NCBI RefSeq assembly: GCF_000383595.1
Contig: NZ_KB911581.1
Span: 5,973,519 to 6,037,518 of the forward strand
Length of the DNA: 64,000 nt
Source: Streptomyces bottropensis ATCC 25435
Lineage (GTDB): Bacteria > Actinomycetota > Actinomycetes > Streptomycetales > Streptomycetaceae
Direction: 5' to 3'
Part shown: in pieces, positions 37,379 through 45,495 of the stretch
Layout: each line of letters opens with the position of its first letter
Numbering within the stretch: position 1 is the first letter of the stretch
Position numbers and translations under genes: made by a program
Notes under the pieces: model-generated
Told to the model about the DNA's origin: nothing
Database searches by the model: none
The model's input: only the letters and a program-made list of their open reading frames with translations

Positions 37379-39268
37379 ATGGCGGTTCCGATCAGGACCG
37401 CGGTCGCCGGGCTCTGCGCCGGGCTGGTGGCCACACTGCTCACGACCGTGCCCGCGCGGGCCGAACCGCACGACCACGCCTGGACCGTGTCCGCGACGGC
37501 GCACGCACCCCGCGCGCGGGTGTCCCTGGACTCCACCACCGGCGCCCTGAGCCTGACGGTGTCCCGCGGCGGCCGTACGGTGATCGAGCCGTCGCCCGTC
37601 GGCATCGTCACCGAACGGGCCGACCTGTCCCAGGGGCTGCGCTTCCTGCACCGCAGGGACAGGGTGATCGACGAGCGGTACCGGACGAGGGCCGGCAAGC
37701 GGCTGGAACGCCGGGCGCGGATGAACGAGAGCCGGCTGTCGTTCGCGACCACCGCCGGAGCCCGGCTCGACCTCGTCGTCCGTGCCTCCGCCGACGGCGT
37801 CGCCTACCGGTACGTCCTGCCCGCCGGGTACGGTGACGTGCTCGGCGAGACCTCCGCGTTCAGCCTTCCGGCGGACGCCACGGCCTGGCTCGGCACCTAC
37901 CGGGCCGACAACGAGGGGCAGTTCGTCCAGTACACCGCCGCGAGCGCACCCACCGGCGCGTACGCGGACCAGGCGCTGTTCGCGACCGACGGCGGCTACA
38001 CCCTGCTCGCCGAGTCCGACCTCACCGGCGCCTACTCCGGCGCCCGGCTCAGCCACGAGCAGGGCACGGGCACCTACCGGATCAGGCTCGCCGACGACCG
38101 GGTCGTCACCGACGGCCCCCTCGCCACCCCTTGGCGGGCCATGGTCACCGGTGACCTCGCCACCGTCACCCGCTCCACCTTCACCGACGACCTGGCCCCC
38201 GCCTCCAAGGTCCGCGACCCTTCCTGGATCCGGCCCGGCACCGCCCTGTGGACCTGGCTCGCCGGCGGCCGACCGGCCGGCCAGAGCCTCGCGGCGCAGA
38301 AGGCGTACGTCGACTACGCCGCCGAACGCGGCTGGCCCTACGAGGCCGTCGACGCGGGCTGGTACTTCAGGTCCGACGCCTGGGACACCACCGACCCGAA
38401 CTGGCAGACCAACAGCTGGATGCCCGAACTCGTCGAGTACGCGCGCGCCAAGGGGGTCGGCATCATCGTCTGGATCCACCAGCGCGACCTCGACACGGCC
38501 GAGGAACGCGCCCGGTGGCTGCCCACCCTGGAACGCTGGGGCGTCAAGGGCGTCAAGATCGACTTCATGGACTCCGAGGCGCAGGCCACGCTCCGCTGGT
38601 ACGACGCGATCCTCCCGGAGACCGCCGCCCACCACCTCCTGGTCAACTTCCACGGCTCCACGATCCCCAAGGGCATCCAGCGCACCTGGCCGCACGTCAT
38701 GACCCTGGAAGGCGTCGCGGGCGAGGAGAAGCGCACCAACACCGCCGCCCATCTCACCACCCTGCCCTTCACCCGTAACGTCATCGGCTCCATGGACTTC
38801 ACCCCCGGCGCCTTCCAGCGCGTCGGACTGCGCCCCAACTCCGACGCGGCCGAGGTGGGGCTCTCCGTCGCCTACGAGTCGGGCCTGCAGATGTTCGCGG
38901 GCACCCCCGAGTCGTACGACGCCCGCCCGCTCGCCCGTGCCTACTTCGACCAGGTCCCCGCCGCCTGGGACGACACCCGGCTCCTGGCAGGACAGCCCGG
39001 TCAGGAGGCGGTGCTCGCCCGCCGCAGCGGCGACCGCTGGTTCATCGGCGGGGTGTACGCCGGCGCGGCCCGCACCGCCGAGGTGCCGCTGTCCCTGGGC
39101 TCCGGCCGCTGGCTGGTCGAGACGGTCCGGGACGGCGCCGACGGCCTCGTCCAGGACCGCCGGGTCCTGCGCGGCGGCGACCCGCTCACCGTCGACGTCA
39201 CCGCCAACGGCGGCTTCGCCGCCCTGGCCTGCCCGTGGCGCCCGGGGGTCGCCACCTGCCACCGCTGA
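37379..39268 (+). CDS. Secreted GH97 family glycosidase
   Basis: 629 residues. A Sec-type leader (TAVAGLCAGLVATLLTTVPA) is followed by the GH97 N-terminal beta-sandwich, a TIM barrel (WPYEAVDAGWYF, GIIVWIHQRDLD, WGVKGVKIDFMDSE) and a short C-terminal beta domain. The Asp in VKIDFMD fits the nucleophile of the retaining (alpha-galactosidase-type) branch, and a Glu in MTLEGVAGEEK may be the acid/base; inverting alpha-glucosidases of the family use a different set. It is second in the operon behind the GH95-like gene with a GGGAGG RBS. Confidence 0.82.
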   Translation: MAVPIRTAVAGLCAGLVATLLTTVPARAEPHDHAWTVSATAHAPRARVSLDSTTGALSLTVSRGGRTVIEPSPVGIVTERADLSQGLRFLHRRDRVIDERYRTRAGKRLERRARMNESRLSFATTAGARLDLVVRASADGVAYRYVLPAGYGDVLGETSAFSLPADATAWLGTYRADNEGQFVQYTAASAPTGAYADQALFATDGGYTLLAESDLTGAYSGARLSHEQGTGTYRIRLADDRVVTDGPLATPWRAMVTGDLATVTRSTFTDDLAPASKVRDPSWIRPGTALWTWLAGGRPAGQSLAAQKAYVDYAAERGWPYEAVDAGWYFRSDAWDTTDPNWQTNSWMPELVEYARAKGVGIIVWIHQRDLDTAEERARWLPTLERWGVKGVKIDFMDSEAQATLRWYDAILPETAAHHLLVNFHGSTIPKGIQRTWPHVMTLEGVAGEEKRTNTAAHLTTLPFTRNVIGSMDFTPGAFQRVGLRPNSDAAEVGLSVAYESGLQMFAGTPESYDARPLARAYFDQVPAAWDDTRLLAGQPGQEAVLARRSGDRWFIGGVYAGAARTAEVPLSLGSGRWLVETVRDGADGLVQDRRVLRGGDPLTVDVTANGGFAALACPWRPGVATCHR

Positions 39269-39302
39269 GCAGGCGGCCTCGCCGGCGGGCGTCCGTACCC
39301 GC

Positions 39303-40268
39303 TCAGCCGGGGGTCAGCGTGCGGACCGGGGAGCCGGCGAGGAAGGCGGTGATGTCCTCCACCGCCTCCGTGTAGAAGGTGCGGTAGTTCCGCTCGGTGA
39401 CATAGCCCAGGTGCGGGGTGGCGAGCACGTTCGGGAGGGAGCGCAGGGGGTCGTCGGCGGGAAGCGGTTCGGTCTCGAAGATGTCGAGACCGGCGCCGGC
39501 GATCCAGCCCTCGCGCAGGGCACGTTCAAGGGCGGCCCGGTCGACGATGGCGGCGCGGGAGGTGTTGACGAGGTGGGCGTGCGGGCGCATGGCACGCAGT
39601 TCCGGCTCGCCGAGCAGGCCGCGGGTGCGGTCGGACAGGACGAGGTGGACGGACACGAAGTCGCTGCGGCCGAGCAGATCCGCCTTGCCGGCGGCGAGTT
39701 CGGCTCCCGCCGCGGCCGCCCGTTCGGCGGTGAGGTTCTGGCTCCAGGCGAGGACCTCCATACCGAAAGCGGTGGCGACGCGGGCCACCCGGGTGCCGAT
39801 CCTGCCCAGTCCGAGCAGACCGAGGGTGCGGCCGTGCAGGTCCTGCCCGACGGTGGACTGCCAGGGGCCGCCCGCGCGCAGCACCCGGCTCTCCACGGTG
39901 AGCCAGCGGGCCAGGCCGAGGAGGAGCGCCCAGGTCAGTTCGACGGGCGGGGTGGGGCTGCTCGCCGTCCCGCACACGACCACGCCCTGGGCCCGGGCCG
40001 CGGCGAGGTCGATGGAGGCGTTGCGCATACCGGTGGTCACCAGCAGGCGCAGCCGGGGCAGTCGGCGCAGCAGGTCGGCGTCGATGGGGGTGCGTTCCCG
40101 CATGGCCACGACGATCTCGCAGTCGGCGAGTTCGGCCACGAGCCCGTCCCGGTCGGTGATGTTCTCGCGGAGCGTGCGCACCTCGACCCGGTCGGCGAGG
40201 GGGCTCCAGTCGGCCATGTCGAGGGCGGCGCCCTGGTAGTCGTCCAGCACTGCGCAGCGGAGGGTCAT
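39303..40268 (-). CDS. D-2-hydroxyacid dehydrogenase
   Basis: 321 residues from the ATG at 40268. The NAD-binding motif GLLGLGRIGTRVARVATAFG and the catalytic Arg (NTSRAAIVD), Glu (FETEPLP) and His (ATPHLGYVT) are all present, so it should reduce 2-oxoacids or oxidise D-2-hydroxyacids. The N-terminal AVLDDYQGAAL start is typical of a subgroup of unknown substrate. It ends 34 bp from the convergent GH97 gene. Its promoter region contains two TTCAAATTTGAA palindromes shared with the divergent DUF2218 gene. Confidence 0.87.
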   Translation of the reverse strand: MTLRCAVLDDYQGAALDMADWSPLADRVEVRTLRENITDRDGLVAELADCEIVVAMRERTPIDADLLRRLPRLRLLVTTGMRNASIDLAAARAQGVVVCGTASSPTPPVELTWALLLGLARWLTVESRVLRAGGPWQSTVGQDLHGRTLGLLGLGRIGTRVARVATAFGMEVLAWSQNLTAERAAAAGAELAAGKADLLGRSDFVSVHLVLSDRTRGLLGEPELRAMRPHAHLVNTSRAAIVDRAALERALREGWIAGAGLDIFETEPLPADDPLRSLPNVLATPHLGYVTERNYRTFYTEAVEDITAFLAGSPVRTLTPG

Positions 40269-40328
40269 ACGGGCAGTCTGCCGTTCGCCGCCCGGTACGC
40301 GGGAATGTGATCCACGCGACATCACCCT

Positions 40329-40346
40329 TGATTCAAATTTGAATCA
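40329..40346. promoter_or_regulatory. Palindromic operator 1 (TTCAAATTTGAA type)
   Basis: TGATTCAAATTTGAATCA is a perfect 18-bp palindrome in the divergent promoter region of the hydroxyacid dehydrogenase and DUF2218 genes. Its centre is 44 bp, about four helical turns, from that of operator 2. Confidence 0.7.
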
Positions 40347-40374
40347 TGCGGGACTATGGTCGACACGACGGTCA

Positions 40375-40388
40375 CTTCAAATTTGAAG
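40375..40388. promoter_or_regulatory. Palindromic operator 2 (TTCAAATTTGAA type)
   Basis: CTTCAAATTTGAAG is a perfect 14-bp palindrome with the same 12-base core as operator 1. It lies 45-58 bp before the DUF2218 start. The AT-rich core stands out strongly from the surrounding GC-rich DNA. Confidence 0.7.
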
Positions 40389-40432
40389 CAACGGTCGCAC
40401 CGCCTTGATCCCCCGCCCCTTGGAGTCTCCCC

Positions 40433-40729
40433 ATGCCCACCTCCCTCGGTCGCGCCTCCACCGACGCCGCCCCCCGCTACGCCAAGCAACTCGCCTCGCA
40501 CTTCGGCCGGAAGATCCCCACCGAGCAGACTTCCGAAGGCGGCCACCGCCTCACCTTCGAGCAGACCGATGTCCTCCTCCAGCCCGCCGAGGACCACCTC
40601 CTGATCCGCGTGACCGCACCCGACGCGTCCGCGCTCACCTCCATCCGCGAGGTCGTGGGCAGCCACCTCGAACGCTTCGGCCAGCGCAACGAACTGTCCG
40701 TCACCTGGGAAGAGCCGTCCGAGAGCTGA
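40433..40729 (+). CDS. DUF2218 domain protein
   Basis: 98 residues, cytoplasmic, with no signal or membrane segment. The chain (TDAAPRYAKQLASHFGRKIP, then GGHRLTFEQTDVLLQPAEDH and ending FGQRNELSVTWEE) matches the DUF2218 family, often found near metal or iron-siderophore genes but without known biochemistry. It is transcribed alone behind paired TTCAAATTTGAA palindromes and ends before a strong terminator. Function is unknown; the operators suggest tight inducible control. Confidence 0.8.
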   Translation: MPTSLGRASTDAAPRYAKQLASHFGRKIPTEQTSEGGHRLTFEQTDVLLQPAEDHLLIRVTAPDASALTSIREVVGSHLERFGQRNELSVTWEEPSES

Positions 40730-40784
40730 CGGCCGACGGCCAGCCCGGTGGCGTGTGCAGCCATGCGGCCGTGCAGTCATGCGG

Positions 40785-40816
40785 CCGGTGACGCGAGAGG
40801 AGAGTCGCGTCACCGG
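40785..40816. terminator. Bidirectional terminator hairpin
   Basis: CCGGTGACGCGA (40785-40796) and TCGCGTCACCGG (40805-40816) pair perfectly over 12 bp with an 8-base loop, between the convergent DUF2218 gene and the AAT permease gene. Confidence 0.75.
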
Positions 40817-40848
40817 CGGTAGGGGCGGCCCTGTGCGGGCCCGGTCCC

Positions 40849-42300
40849 CTACGAGGGGGTGCCCGCCTTCTGCCGGGCAGGTGACAGCCGCTTGCGGATC
40901 AGTGCGAAGGCCACCACGCCCCCGGCCACCAGGGTGGACAGGACGACCTGGTCCCGGCCGCCGCCGGAGGCGGTGTCGGTGAGCATGTAGCCGAGCACGA
41001 ACACGATCAGGGCGATGGTGGCCCAGGTCAGGTACGGGAACAGCCACATACGGACGACGAGCTTCTCGGGCGCCTCGGCCTGGATGATCCGGCGCATCCG
41101 CAGCTGCGAGAAGCAGATGACCAGCCAGACGAACAGGGCGATGGCGCCGGAGGAGTTGAGCAGGAACAGGAAGACGGTGTCGGGCCAGGCGTAGTTGAAG
41201 AACACCGCGACGAAGCCGAAGACGACCGAGGCGAGAATCGCGGTCTGCGGCACACCCCGGCGCTTGGTCCGGCCGAAGGCGGCGGGGGCGTCACCGCGGC
41301 GGCCGAGGGAGAAGGCCATGCGGGAGGCGGTGTAGAGGCCGGAGTTCAGACAGGACAGCACCGAGGTGAGCACGATGAAGTTCATGACCTGCCCGGCGTG
41401 CGCGATGCCCAGGGAGTCCAGGGCGGCGACGTACGAGCCGTCCTTGGTGATGGCCGGGGAGTTCCAGGGCAGCAGGGTCAGCACGACGAAGATCGAGCCG
41501 AGGTAGAACACGCCGATCCGCCAGATGACGCTGTTGGTGGCCTTGGTGACCGCGCGCTGGGGGTCCTCGGACTCCCCCGCCGCCAGGGTGACGATCTCGC
41601 TGCCCATGAAGGAGAAGACGACCATCAGCACGCCGGTGAGGATCTTGCCGGGCCCGTTGGGCAGGAAACCACCGTGCGCGGTGAGGTTGGACAGTCCCGC
41701 GGTGTCGCTGTGCGTGCCCGGCAGGATCCCGAAGACGGCCAGGAGACCGACCCCGATGAACGCGACGATCGCGACGACCTTGATCCCGGCGAACCAGAAC
41801 TCGAACTCGCCGTAGGAGGCGACCGAGGCGAGGTTGGAGACGGTCAGCACGATCATCACGATGAGCGCCCAGGCCCACTGGGGCACGCCCGGGATCCAGC
41901 CCTCCAGGATCTTCGCGCCGGCGGTCGCCTCCACGGCGAGCACCACGACCCAGAAGAACCAGTACAGCCAGCCGATGGAGAACCCGGCCCAGCGGCCGAG
42001 CGCGCGGTCGGCGTAGGCGGAGAAGGAGCCGGAGGTCGGGTTCGCGGCGGCCATCTCACCCAGCATGCGCATCACGAGCACGACCAGGGCGCCCACGAGT
42101 GCGTACGACACGAGGATGCCGGGTCCCGCGGCGGCGATGCCCGAGCCGGAACCGACGAACAGGCCCGCGCCGATCACGCCGCCGATGGCGATCATCGACA
42201 GGTGACGGTTCTTCAGCCCGGCCTGCAGGCCGGATTCCGCTGGGGTGCTTTCGGTGGTGGTCACCGTATCGGGAGCGGGGGCAGGGGGACGTGTTGTCAT
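40849..42300 (-). CDS. Amino acid permease, AAT/APC family
   Basis: 483 residues with about 12 transmembrane helices. The AAT signature RHLSMIAIGGVIGAGLFVGS begins helix 1, and VVFSFMGSEIVTLAAGESED follows in the middle. It resembles GABA, D-serine/alanine or aromatic amino acid permeases; the substrate cannot be chosen from sequence alone. The next gene upstream is a divergent GntR regulator about 800 bp away. A candidate promoter at 42514-42543 would give a leader of about 200 bases. Confidence 0.85.
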   Translation of the reverse strand: MTTRPPAPAPDTVTTTESTPAESGLQAGLKNRHLSMIAIGGVIGAGLFVGSGSGIAAAGPGILVSYALVGALVVLVMRMLGEMAAANPTSGSFSAYADRALGRWAGFSIGWLYWFFWVVVLAVEATAGAKILEGWIPGVPQWAWALIVMIVLTVSNLASVASYGEFEFWFAGIKVVAIVAFIGVGLLAVFGILPGTHSDTAGLSNLTAHGGFLPNGPGKILTGVLMVVFSFMGSEIVTLAAGESEDPQRAVTKATNSVIWRIGVFYLGSIFVVLTLLPWNSPAITKDGSYVAALDSLGIAHAGQVMNFIVLTSVLSCLNSGLYTASRMAFSLGRRGDAPAAFGRTKRRGVPQTAILASVVFGFVAVFFNYAWPDTVFLFLLNSSGAIALFVWLVICFSQLRMRRIIQAEAPEKLVVRMWLFPYLTWATIALIVFVLGYMLTDTASGGGRDQVVLSTLVAGGVVAFALIRKRLSPARQKAGTPS

Positions 42301-42513
42301 TTCTACATCCAGGGGACTGGCGGGGAATGTGGATGATTCCGGCGATGTCCGACGGAGTCGGCCGTCTGGACCCGCCGGACGCGCCGGGCGCGACATGCGG
42401 GGTTGCCGGGTCGGCGGCGGGGTCGCGGGTGGCGATCACGGTCGCGGGGAAGGCATGGTGGATCACGACCGCCGGTCGGCGTCCGTCGTGTCGGCCGCCC
42501 GATGACGCTCAGG

Positions 42514-42543
42514 AAAATAGTTCACGGCGATCAAAAAAAACAA
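42514..42543 (-). promoter_or_regulatory. Candidate promoter of the AAT permease
   Basis: On the minus strand TTGTTT (42543-42538), 18 bp and TATTTT (42519-42514) form a plausible promoter directed at the permease. Confidence 0.4.
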
Positions 42544-42726
42544 GAGGCCCAGCTGCCCGGCGACGGCTCCCACGCGCCGCGCTCCGGGGCACCGACGTCT
42601 CGCGGACGCCGCCGTCACCTCACCCCGCGGACCGCGCGACGAGGCACGAATCCCCTGCTCAGGGGCGTGACACCCCGGCCACCGACCCACCCCCTCCCCC
42701 GCCCGCGAACCGGGCGCGGCCAGGTC

Positions 42727-42755
42727 TTGTTTAACTGTTCACCTTGCTCTAATTT
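42727..42755 (+). promoter_or_regulatory. Candidate promoter of the GntR gene
   Basis: TTGTTT (42727-42732), 17 bp and TAATTT (42750-42755) point rightward to the GntR gene about 350 bp away. Confidence 0.4.
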
Positions 42756-43108
42756 TTCTCCATCGCGGCTCCTCCGTACCGGCGCGACAGCCGCGCCACG
42801 CCGTGGCCCGGCTGTCCCCGGGCCGTCACGGACCGCTTCGGGGGAGTTCCCTCCGGCGATCCCCGCACCCTGGGAGTCCTGTGCACCACACCCGCGCGAG
42901 CCCGCTTCCCGATGGGCGAACGCCGAGAAGCCGACCCGCAGCACCTGCGGGCCGGAGACCGGGCGCCGGGACACCGGCCGCCCGGACGCCGGTCGCCGTG
43001 CGACCGCGCCCGCCTCCGCCCCCACCTCCGCCCCCGCCGCGGCCCGGCGCGCCGGGTCGCGTGCCTCACGGGCCGGGGCCGCGTTCAGCAGGCCGTTAGG
43101 GTGGCGTC

Positions 43109-43843
43109 GTGGTGAATGCAGCGGGCAAGTTCGGGCCGTACAACCAGCCGGGCCCGGCTCGGACGACGTCGGTCACCGGCGTGGGACACGCCCGCGCCCT
43201 GCCCGGCGGGGGCCAGAACGGATCCGATCTCGTCCGGTCACGCATCGCCCTGCGGGTCCGCCTGCGCTCCGTACGGCCCGGGGACCGGCTCCCCGACACC
43301 GGGGTCCTGGCCGAGGAACTGGGGATCAGCGAGATCACCGTCCGGCGGGCGCTGGAGGGCATGTGCCAGGACGGCCTGCTGGACCGCCGACGCGGACGTG
43401 CGGGCGGCACCTTCGTCGCGCAGGAGTGGGACACCGTCGTCGCCGTGATGCACGACGCCCAGGAGGCAGCCGCACTCGACGCCTTCCATCTGCTGCTCGA
43501 ATGCGGCCTCGTGGCCCACGGTTCGGGAGAGGTGCCGGGCGAACGGCTGGAGGGGCTCCGGGCGTTGGTCGAGGAGACGGAACTGACCGACGATCCGGCA
43601 CACCTGGCCGAGTTGGAGACCCGCTTCCACCTGGACCTCGCGGAGACGCTCGGCGGTGCCGGAATGCGCGAGTTCGCCGCCGATCTGCTCGGCCGGCTCT
43701 GCCTGCTGCTGCCCCTGCCGCACCCCGCGGTGGTACGGGCGCAGAACCGGTGCCACGCCGAGCTGCTCACCGAACTGGGCCGGGGCGCGACCGACCCGGC
43801 CGTACAGGCGGTGAAGGGACACCAGCGTTCCCGGCACGGCTGA
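43109..43843 (+). CDS. GntR-family regulator (FCD type)
   Basis: 244 residues from GTG 43109 (or 43112). A 35-residue unstructured N-terminus precedes the winged helix (PDTGVLAEELGISEITVRRA, about 70-89) and an FCD-like all-helical ligand domain (LETRFHLDLAETLGGAGM with a metal-site His). FCD regulators sense small organic acids or amino acids. It sits between two amino-acid-type permeases, 90 bp before the second, and probably controls one or both. Confidence 0.82.
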   Translation: MVNAAGKFGPYNQPGPARTTSVTGVGHARALPGGGQNGSDLVRSRIALRVRLRSVRPGDRLPDTGVLAEELGISEITVRRALEGMCQDGLLDRRRGRAGGTFVAQEWDTVVAVMHDAQEAAALDAFHLLLECGLVAHGSGEVPGERLEGLRALVEETELTDDPAHLAELETRFHLDLAETLGGAGMREFAADLLGRLCLLLPLPHPAVVRAQNRCHAELLTELGRGATDPAVQAVKGHQRSRHG

Positions 43844-43933
43844 CGCCGGGTCGTGCCGGTCCGACCGTCGAGAACCCGCGCCGGTAGTCGGAGCGGCACC
43901 CATCAGGCCACCACCGCACAAGGAGTTGCCGCC

Positions 43934-45403
43934 ATGCCCGACCCCGGAGCAGGCAAGCCGTCCCCGCCGGGTCCCGTCGGCGACGCGCCGCAGCGGCTGC
44001 GTGGCGGCGTCCTCGGCATGGCGGACATCGCCGCCGCCACGATGGCCAACGTCGGCCCGGCGATGAGCTTCTTCTTCGGTTTCGCCTTCCTGGCCGGCAC
44101 CGCGGGGGTGGCCTCACCCCTGACCATCGTCGCCGCGGGCATCGCGGTCGCGCTGCTCGGCAACACGCTGGCCGAGTTCTCCCGGGCGCACCCGTCGGCG
44201 GGCAGCTTCACCACCTTCGTGGGCAAGACCTTCGGACCGGTGAGCGCGGTGACCACGGCGCTGCTGGCGGGAGTGGGCTACATCATCGCGATGGCCTCCG
44301 TGATCGCCATCTCCGGCGGGTTCGTGCAGATCACCCTGCACCACTACACCGGCGTGGACCTGCCGTGGATCCTCTGGACCCTGCTGCTCACCGGACTGGC
44401 CGTGGGGCTGATGCTGCGCGGGATCGTGGTCTCCACCAAGTGGGCCGGCTACTTCTTCGGCGTCGAGATGCTGGTCCTGGCCGTGGTCTCGATCGCGGCA
44501 CTCGTGGAACACCGCGGCTCTCTTTCCCTCGATCCGTTCCTGCCCAGCCACATCAGCAACGGTTTCAGAGGCCTGGCGGCCGGTTTCCCCCTGGCGGTGT
44601 ACCTGTTCGTCGGCTGGGAGAACTCGGCCGCGCTCGCCGAGGAGACGGAGAACCCGCGACGCAACGTCGGCCGCGCGGTGTTCTCCTCCGTCGCGATCAT
44701 GACGGTGAGCTACGTCGTCTTCGCCTACGCCACCGTGACCGGCTTCGGATACGACCTGGACCGGCTCGGGGCCTCCCCGATCCCCTTCGTCGAGGTGGCC
44801 CAGCACACCCTCGGCGCACTGGCGTTCCTCACCTACCTGGGCGGTCTGACCTCCACGCTCGGCGTGCTGATCGCCGGCATCAACTCCCAGGCCCGCCTGG
44901 TGTTCAACGCCGGACGCGAAGGGCTGCTCCCGTCCTTCTTCGGCTACGTGCACCCCACCCGCCGTACACCGAACAACGCGATCGTCACCTTCGCCGCCAC
45001 GGCCCTGCTGATCATCGGCGGCTGGGGCCTCGGCCATCTGCTGGGATCCGGCGGCGGACCGATGAACCCGGTGGTCTTCTTCACCGAGTCCTCGACGCTC
45101 GGCACCATCCTGATCCTGCTGGTCTACCTCGCCTCCAACATCGCCCTGCCGCTGTACTACCGCAGATACCGGCCGCAGGAGTTCCGGGTGGTCCGGCACC
45201 TCGTCCTGCCCGCGCTCGGCACCCTGGCCATCCTGGTCCCGCTCTACTACCTCGCCAAGCCGGGCCAGCCCGCCCCGTACAACTGGTTCCCCTACGCGGC
45301 ACTGGCCGCCCTGCTCGCCGCCGTCGGCTACGCGGCCCTCCTGGTCCGCCGTGACCCGACCCTCGCCGACCGCGTCGGTTCCGTGGTCGCGGACGCGGAC
45401 TGA
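43934..45403 (+). CDS. APC-family amino acid permease
   Basis: 489 residues with about 12 transmembrane helices after a 30-residue hydrophilic start; AGGAG lies 8 bases before the ATG. The APC core is visible in FPLAVYLFVGWENSAALAEE and NPRRNVGRAVFSS. It may import an amino acid or a purine-related compound. A LacI-type operator and an amidohydrolase gene follow 46-92 bp downstream on the same strand, so it could be linked in function to that purine unit, but the GntR next to it is a rival regulator. Confidence 0.83.
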   Translation: MPDPGAGKPSPPGPVGDAPQRLRGGVLGMADIAAATMANVGPAMSFFFGFAFLAGTAGVASPLTIVAAGIAVALLGNTLAEFSRAHPSAGSFTTFVGKTFGPVSAVTTALLAGVGYIIAMASVIAISGGFVQITLHHYTGVDLPWILWTLLLTGLAVGLMLRGIVVSTKWAGYFFGVEMLVLAVVSIAALVEHRGSLSLDPFLPSHISNGFRGLAAGFPLAVYLFVGWENSAALAEETENPRRNVGRAVFSSVAIMTVSYVVFAYATVTGFGYDLDRLGASPIPFVEVAQHTLGALAFLTYLGGLTSTLGVLIAGINSQARLVFNAGREGLLPSFFGYVHPTRRTPNNAIVTFAATALLIIGGWGLGHLLGSGGGPMNPVVFFTESSTLGTILILLVYLASNIALPLYYRRYRPQEFRVVRHLVLPALGTLAILVPLYYLAKPGQPAPYNWFPYAALAALLAAVGYAALLVRRDPTLADRVGSVVADAD

Positions 45404-45446
45404 AGCGCGGGGTCACAGCTCCACGGCAGCCCTTGGAAGGGGCTTG

Positions 45447-45461
45447 TGCAAAACGTTTTGG
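45447..45461. promoter_or_regulatory. LacI-type operator 1 (amidohydrolase-lacI-deoD unit)
   Basis: TGCAAAACGTTTTGG with a perfect 12-bp core CAAAACGTTTTG, 35 bp before the amidohydrolase ATG. It is the exact reverse complement of the 15-base site at 49490 and fits the AAACGTTT pattern of LacI/PurR-family operators. The LacI gene at 46829 lies in this unit. Confidence 0.8.
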
Positions 45462-45495
45462 ATCCTTAACGTCCGGTTCGAACGGAAGGATCCAC

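Larger units (their letters stand above)
42301..43108. other. Long gene-free divergent region
   Basis: About 800 bp between the AAT permease and GntR starts. Apart from two AT-rich patches holding a leftward and a rightward promoter, it has no convincing gene; the open frames are Arg/Pro/Gly-rich shadows. A run of eight A residues at 42533-42540 and the patch 42726-42770 are the only low-GC segments. Both promoters would produce unusually long leaders (about 200 and 350 bases), so regulatory RNA structure is possible, but no known riboswitch motif is seen. Confidence 0.5.

Noticed and set aside
42803-43099. Frame encoding a ten-residue polyproline run
   Set aside because: No start signal or homology is evident; it arises from a C-rich stretch upstream of the GntR gene.
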